From: Actinomycetota bacterium
GTDB taxonomy: Bacteria > Acidobacteriota > Blastocatellia > Chloracidobacteriales > Chloracidobacteriaceae
Length of the DNA stretch: 8,864 nt
NCBI GenBank assembly: GCA_013298335.1
Contig: JAAFHI010000089.1
Span: forward strand, 1 to 8,864
Direction: 5' to 3'
Part shown: piece after piece, positions 5,471 to 8,864 of the stretch
Position numbering within the stretch: the first letter of the stretch is position 1
How the letters are laid out: every line of letters starts with the position of its first letter
Position numbers and translations under genes: made by a program
The notes under the pieces: generated by a model
The model's input: only the letters and a program-made list of their open reading frames with translations
The model's database searches: none
What the model was told of the DNA's origin: nothing

Positions 5471-6034
5471 ATGCCGAAAAACCGAAGAGAGATCGACTCC
5501 GGTCAGAAACGGACCGAAATCATCGACTGCGCCGAAAAACTGTTCCGCGAAGGCGGCTATCAGGCCACCACGATGACCGCGCTCGCCCGCGCCGTGGGCA
5601 TCGCGCCGAACGCCATCTACTGGTATTTCCCGTCGAAAGACCATGTGCTCGTCGCCGTGCTCGAACGGTGTCACGGCGCGATGATCGAGACCCTCGCAGG
5701 CGACGATTCGCTCGGCACCGGTCTGCACGAGACGCTGCGCCGCCTGCTCGCCCGCCTGCGCGAGATCAAGTCGCTGGTGGACGAACTCCGCTGGCGCGGC
5801 AGTCATTCGGAAGTGATTCTGGAATTCCGGCGGTCCTACCACCGGCGGATGCGGCTGCTGCTCGCCGATGCCCTGAAAAGGGCCTCCAATTCGCAAAAGG
5901 AACGCGAACTGCTCGGCGTCGCCATCATGGCGGTGGTCGAAGGCGCGCTGATTTACGATTCCCCCAAGTTTCCCGCCGAGGAAATCGTCGAAGCCGCCGT
6001 GCGCGGCCTCATCAAGCTCGAAAACGAAGCCTGA
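5471..6034 (+). CDS. TetR-family transcriptional regulator
   Basis: A 187-residue protein of typical TetR length. The N-terminal DNA-binding domain spans about residues 13-58: AEKLFREGGYQATTMTALA, then the recognition helix region VGIAPNAIYWYFPSKDHVL, which is the TetR hallmark. The C-terminal helical part (about 60-187) would bind a ligand and form the dimer; its ligand is unknown. The ATG at 5471 has no strong Shine-Dalgarno and lies 14 bases after the second dyad, so self-repression is likely. It is divergent from the tautomerase and probably represses the catabolic cluster until a pathway intermediate releases it. It converges with the lipoprotein gene ending at 6079, with 44 bases between the stops and no clear terminator. 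Confidence 0.92.
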   Translation: MPKNRREIDSGQKRTEIIDCAEKLFREGGYQATTMTALARAVGIAPNAIYWYFPSKDHVLVAVLERCHGAMIETLAGDDSLGTGLHETLRRLLARLREIKSLVDELRWRGSHSEVILEFRRSYHRRMRLLLADALKRASNSQKERELLGVAIMAVVEGALIYDSPKFPAEEIVEAAVRGLIKLENEA

Positions 6035-6078
6035 GGCAAAAGGTCGTCCGTGGGAACAAAATGGCGACCGCGGTTCTC

Positions 6079-6708
6079 CTACTCGACAACCGTCAACTTG
6101 AACTCCTCGCTCTGCACTTCGACCTTCGGCACAAGGCGGAACATGCGCATGATCTCGGCATCCTTTGCGACGCTCGCTCCGCCGTCACCACCCCAGGCGC
6201 CAATGTCATTGTTGGCAGTGGAATAGACGAATCGAAATCGGTATTCCCCCGGTTGCCTGAAATTTTCCGGGTACAGTTGATGGGCTGAAAAGAATCCGGA
6301 CTGATCGACGTGCTGATAGGGATTGAATGTTCCACCCGCCGGCACTTTCATGAAGTCCTTTGCACGAAGCGTGTTCATGTTTCCACAACGCATCGTCCCC
6401 TTGACCGCCGACGCCCCGTTCGGACCGATCACGTCGAAGTAACAATACGGATAACGCCATTTGGAATCCGAGGCGTCGAGGCTGCCGACAAGGTAAATCG
6501 CGGTGCTGCCCTGGTTTGTCAGTTCGACGGTAATTTTCGGAGACTCTCCGACCTTACAGGTGGGCTCTCCGCGGATGATGCACCCGATTTTTGTTTTGGA
6601 AGCCGGTGAAGCCCCCTCTCCCACGGGGACAGTGAGGGGGAAAGCGCTTTTCGAGCACGCCCCAACCGTGATTGAAAACAGGGCTGCGATTATCAAAACC
6701 ATACGCAT
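6079..6708 (-). CDS. Predicted lipoprotein, unknown function
   Basis: From the ATG at 6708 the protein has 209 residues. It opens with a type II signal peptide, MRMVLIIAALFSITVGAC, with Cys18 as the lipidated residue (lipobox TVGAC); ATG 6702 would serve as well. The frame is open to 6828, but that would bury the signal. The mature part has a Gly/Ser/Pro linker, then segments that look like a beta-sandwich (ITVELTNQGSTAIYLVGS; GEYRFRFVYS), similar in style to intracellular-proteinase-inhibitor or Ig-like folds. Cys residues at CIIRGEPTC and at YCYF/MRC could make disulfides. It probably sits at a membrane face outside the cytoplasm. The upstream gene ends 37 bases before its start, so they may be co-transcribed. 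I do not recognise the family. Confidence 0.75.
   Translation of the reverse strand: MRMVLIIAALFSITVGACSKSAFPLTVPVGEGASPASKTKIGCIIRGEPTCKVGESPKITVELTNQGSTAIYLVGSLDASDSKWRYPYCYFDVIGPNGASAVKGTMRCGNMNTLRAKDFMKVPAGGTFNPYQHVDQSGFFSAHQLYPENFRQPGEYRFRFVYSTANNDIGAWGGDGGASVAKDAEIMRMFRLVPKVEVQSEEFKLTVVE
6612..6640. repeat. Palindromic CCCCCTC/GAGGGGG element inside the lipoprotein gene
   Basis: CCCCCTC (6612-6618) and GAGGGGG (6634-6640) flank an inner CCC-AC-GGG (6620-6627, with one spare G). It lies in the codons for the linker just after the lipidated Cys (FPLTVPVGEGASP). It resembles, from memory, a common dispersed repeat of the CCCTCTCCC...GGGAGAGGG type, possibly inserted in frame; chance is the alternative. 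Confidence 0.3.
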
Positions 6709-6745
6709 GGAAGTCAGTCCGCCTTTCGCTGCATACCGTCGCTGG

Positions 6746-7225
6746 TCACCGATTCCCACCGGCGACCAGCGGCTTTTCGGGGCTTTGGTCCGCCGGAATA
6801 AATTTCCATTCACCACTGGCTGTGTCATCGAATGCGCCGAGGTAAGTGCCTTGAATACTGCTGGATCCAGCCATCAGGATATGAGTTTCGGGATCAATGA
6901 CGACTGCCACGAAGAAGCCGCGAACGAGGAAACGGCCATCCGGCAGTTGGTACAACTGTGAACGGGAGTAGCCGCCAGTGTCGTCAGACATTTCGACACG
7001 CCGGTCGGGAGCGCCACTCTTGCGGAGAACCAATGAGCGCCGATACTCGCGTAAAGAGAGGTGCATTGGTTCAAGCCGCACAACAACTTTGGAGGCCGTC
7101 CCGGGAAGGCTGACCGAGGCCTCAACCGTTGGCGGAAAGAAGAAATCGAATGCCACAAGCGCAACAAAGAGGACGACAACAGCCCCGAAGCCGATTGCTG
7201 CGTATTTGATGAAGCGTTTTCCCAT
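6746..7225 (-). CDS. Single-span membrane-anchored protein, unknown function
   Basis: From the ATG at 7225 the protein has 159 residues: MGKRFIKYAAIGFGAVVV begins a basic N-terminus and one hydrophobic helix (about residues 7-28), ending in FDFFFPP. The remainder is soluble and would lie outside the cytoplasm. It is rich in short strands (VVVRLEPMHLSLREYRRSLVL; GRFLVRGFFVAVVIDPETHI) and shows no Cys or known catalytic motif. The frame continues to a GTG at 7264 (MRLGEFRFELKKA), but ATG 7225 starts a better anchor; a ribosome binding site is weak for both. It lies between the two other exported orphans on the same strand. Function unknown. Confidence 0.68.
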   Translation of the reverse strand: MGKRFIKYAAIGFGAVVVLFVALVAFDFFFPPTVEASVSLPGTASKVVVRLEPMHLSLREYRRSLVLRKSGAPDRRVEMSDDTGGYSRSQLYQLPDGRFLVRGFFVAVVIDPETHILMAGSSSIQGTYLGAFDDTASGEWKFIPADQSPEKPLVAGGNR

Positions 7226-7333
7226 GGCTTTTTTCAACTCGAAGCGAAATTCACCGAGCCGCACGCCGTGAATACGGGTTACGGCGTTGATTCCCTGACG
7301 TGTTTGAGCCCCGCTCCGGTTTACGAATTCCGG

Positions 7334-7816
7334 TTAGTTTCCAAACGCGCTGACGCAAACCAGATCGTACTCTTTGGTGATGTTCTGGTTGGCTTTCACC
7401 GTGAAGCCCTTGATGAAAATCTGGTAAATCTTCTTGCCGCCTTCGGTGATGACGAGGAGCGAAGAATCTTTTTCGCCCTTGAGTTTGCCAAGTAAAAGCT
7501 GACACGGGACGTCTTCTTCCTTGTCGTAGGCAACCCGAATTGAAAGCGTGTATTTTCCGGCTGCAACCCTGTCAAAGGAAAAATTGCCGTCCGCGTCCGA
7601 TTTCACGTCCTGCGAATTGTCCTGCCGGTCGGACTTTTTTTCATCAAGCAAAATCACCCGAGCGTTTGTGATCGGTTGTTTCGTGTCCGATCGAAACAAT
7701 TTGCCCTTGAATGAAGCAACTTTGTCTTTGCTTTTGTCCTGCGCGTTGACAATGGCGACCTGTCCGCAGAGTGCGGCGATGGAACAGAGAAGCGCGAGTC
7801 GGAGAAGTTTCGTCAT
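7334..7816 (-). CDS. Secreted carboxypeptidase-regulatory-like domain protein
   Basis: From the ATG at 7816 the protein has 160 residues. A signal peptide covers 1-25 (MTKLLRLALLCSIAALC..., probable cleavage VNA-QDK). Residues about 33-105 resemble the transthyretin-like/prealbumin fold found in carboxypeptidase regulatory and CNA-B-type domains: KGKLFRSDTKQPITNARVIL, then SDADGNFSFDRVAAGKYTLSI. This is the usual turn DADGxFxFxxVxxGxYTL. The remaining C-terminal part has VITEGGKKIYQIFIKGFTV. The fold suggests a structural or binding role outside the cytoplasm rather than catalysis. The longer frame to 7888 adds 24 residues before the signal peptide and is disfavoured. The next gene downstream on this strand starts 108 bases later. 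Confidence 0.78.
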   Translation of the reverse strand: MTKLLRLALLCSIAALCGQVAIVNAQDKSKDKVASFKGKLFRSDTKQPITNARVILLDEKKSDRQDNSQDVKSDADGNFSFDRVAAGKYTLSIRVAYDKEEDVPCQLLLGKLKGEKDSSLLVITEGGKKIYQIFIKGFTVKANQNITKEYDLVCVSAFGN

Positions 7817-8107
7817 GCGTTTTGTTTCAAAAAATCCAAACAGTTCAATTTTGCCCCAGGGCATCAAGCCGGCATCCGGCCAAACCAAAGATAGTTACGA
7901 GGGTGCTCCAGGTCAAAAAATTTTCCAAGTGGAGTGGCCTCTTCCCGTAAACAAACCCCGGAACGACGTGAGCCCGATACCGCGTGAGGCGGTCCTTTTT
8001 TTATACAACTCCATCTGGAAGAACGTCGTACACCCGTTTACCATCCGGTAACGCGTTCCGTGACCAACGCGCCCTACCCAAATCCATTCACCCTGCGAAG
8101 AATCAAC
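7817..8107. other. Divergent intergenic region with small dyads
   Basis: No gene is seen in these 291 bases between the secreted-domain gene (minus) and the Tricorn-like gene (plus), so promoters for both should lie here. Dyads visible are GCCGG-CAT-CCGGC (7868-7880), ACCGC-GTGAG-GCGGT (7979-7993) and TTACC-ATCC-GGTAA (8038-8051). I cannot name a convincing -35/-10 pair. Confidence 0.5.
7979..8002 (+). terminator. Possible short rho-independent terminator or leader attenuator
   Basis: A 5-bp stem ACCGC/GCGGT with a 5-base loop is followed, two bases later, by seven T residues (7996-8002). The shape is that of an intrinsic terminator on the plus strand, but no plus-strand gene precedes it after the TetR gene. 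It could end a short leader transcript about 100 bases before the Tricorn-like gene. The stem is short, so chance is possible. Confidence 0.3.
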
Positions 8108-8864
8108 ATGAAGCCCATATTCTGCCTGTTGTTTTGCCTTTTCTTCTCCTCCCTTGCCTTCGGGCAGGACAACCCGCTCTGGCTCCGGTATCCGGCGATT
8201 TCGCCCGACGGACAGACGCTGCTCTTTGAATACAAGGGAGACATCTGGTCCGTCCCGACTTCCGGCGGAAACGCGACCCCGTTGACGCTGAGCGAATCCT
8301 ACGAATTTTCGCCCGTCTGGAGCCACGACGGGAAAAGTATCGCCTTCGCGTCGGATCGGTACGGCAATTTTGACGTGTTCGTGATGCCCGCCACGGGCGG
8401 CGAGGCCAAACGGCTGACGTTCCATTCCGCCGGAGAGATTCCAAGCGGCTTTACGGCTGACGACAAGGCCGTGCTCTTTTCCGCCGCGCGTCAGGATCAG
8501 GCGTCGAACGTCCAGTTTCCAAGTGGCGGGATGACCGAGCTTTACTCGGTGCCAGTGTCGGGCGGTCTTGTTTCCCAGGTCATGCCTTCGCCCGCGTTGA
8601 ACGCAACGGTCAATGCCGCCGGGGACAAGATCATCTTTCACGATTACAAGGGCTATGAGAACGACTGGCGCAAGCACCACACGTCATCGGTCACGCGCGA
8701 CATCTGGATGTACGAACCGCCGACCAAGAAATACACGCGGCTGACGTCGTTCAAGGGCGAGGATCGCAATCCCGTCTTCGGTTCGAATGACGCAGAATTT
8801 TACTACCTCAGCGAACAGTGCGGTTCGTTCAACATTTACAAAAGCAGCGTCAGCCGAGATCGGA
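8108..8864 (+). CDS. Tricorn-like protease, N-terminal part (runs off right edge)
   Basis: The first 252 residues are in the window. A signal peptide MKPIFCLLFCLFFSSLAFG precedes QDNPLW. The rest is a run of PD40/WD40-like beta-propeller repeats: RYPAISPDGQTLLFEYKG (about 27-44), SPVWSHDGKSIAFASDRYG (71-89), GFTADDKAVLFSA, NAAGDKIIFHDYKG and PVFGSNDAEFYYLS. Each has the hydrophobic-SPDG-hydrophobic pattern and an IWSVP or DIWMYE strand. This arrangement matches the N-terminal propeller of bacterial Tricorn-like proteases, which continue into a second propeller, a PDZ domain and a C-terminal S41 serine peptidase domain; those parts lie beyond the window. The signal peptide points to a periplasmic or outer-face peptidase. 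TolB-like or PD40-only proteins remain possible until the C-terminus is seen. The start has only a weak GAAGAA upstream. Confidence 0.85.
   Translation, partial: MKPIFCLLFCLFFSSLAFGQDNPLWLRYPAISPDGQTLLFEYKGDIWSVPTSGGNATPLTLSESYEFSPVWSHDGKSIAFASDRYGNFDVFVMPATGGEAKRLTFHSAGEIPSGFTADDKAVLFSAARQDQASNVQFPSGGMTELYSVPVSGGLVSQVMPSPALNATVNAAGDKIIFHDYKGYENDWRKHHTSSVTRDIWMYEPPTKKYTRLTSFKGEDRNPVFGSNDAEFYYLSEQCGSFNIYKSSVSRDR

Noticed and set aside
6042..6069. Bidirectional terminator between tetR and the lipoprotein gene (GGTCG/CGACC)
   Set aside because: The arms are only 5 bp with an 18-base loop and no T tract on either side.
5443..6288. Long plus-strand frame (281 codons) overlapping tetR
   Set aside because: It is extremely Arg-rich, in another frame over the TetR gene, and continues antisense into the lipoprotein gene.
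7913..8680. Minus-strand frame (255 codons) opposite the Tricorn-like gene
   Set aside because: No signal, domain or ribosome binding site; the plus-strand protein has a signal peptide and clear PD40 repeats.

Overview
The window is GC-rich bacterial chromosome with tightly packed genes, mostly on the minus strand. Several features recall Acidobacteriota: a PQQ-type beta-propeller protein, a Tricorn-like protease, a carboxypeptidase-regulatory-like secreted protein, an FlK-type thioesterase and a VIDAWAQP-type amidohydrolase. That assignment is an inference from gene content only. No rRNA, tRNA, transposase or CRISPR array was seen.

Layout. Positions 1-1511 (minus strand) hold a small membrane protein, the start of a further gene running off the left edge, a hairpin, and a secreted beta-propeller protein. 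Positions 1596-1756 are a block of 23 seven-base units in unbroken phase. Positions 1752-5362 (minus) form a catabolic-looking cluster, in transcription order: tautomerase, amidohydrolase, FlK-like thioesterase, zinc alcohol dehydrogenase, crotonase. The last three are coupled by gaps of 2 and 9 bases, with Shine-Dalgarno sequences at or inside the end of the preceding gene. A divergent TetR-family regulator (5471-6034, plus) shares a short intergenic region with the tautomerase. That region carries two dyads of the same form, CTTGA-N7-TCAAG, with centres 33 bp apart, which look like a tandem operator. Positions 6079-7816 (minus) encode three small exported or membrane-anchored proteins: a lipoprotein, a single-span protein and a secreted beta-sandwich protein. 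From 8108 (plus) a Tricorn-like protease begins and runs off the right edge.

How the genes may work together. The TetR protein probably represses itself and at least the tautomerase, and perhaps the whole downstream series, in response to a small ligand such as a CoA thioester. The enzyme set (enol/keto isomerisation, an amidohydrolase-fold hydrolase or decarboxylase, alcohol oxidation, enoyl-CoA hydration or isomerisation, thioester release) fits breakdown of a cyclic or unsaturated carboxylic acid as CoA thioester. The substrate cannot be read from the sequence. Several members lack textbook catalytic residues.

A second theme is repeat DNA at gene ends. Two heptad arrays (1596-1756 and 5019-5060) and a perfect 28-bp inverted repeat (3996-4062) sit next to stop codons or a ribosome binding site in the cluster, so they probably shape mRNA structure between cistrons.
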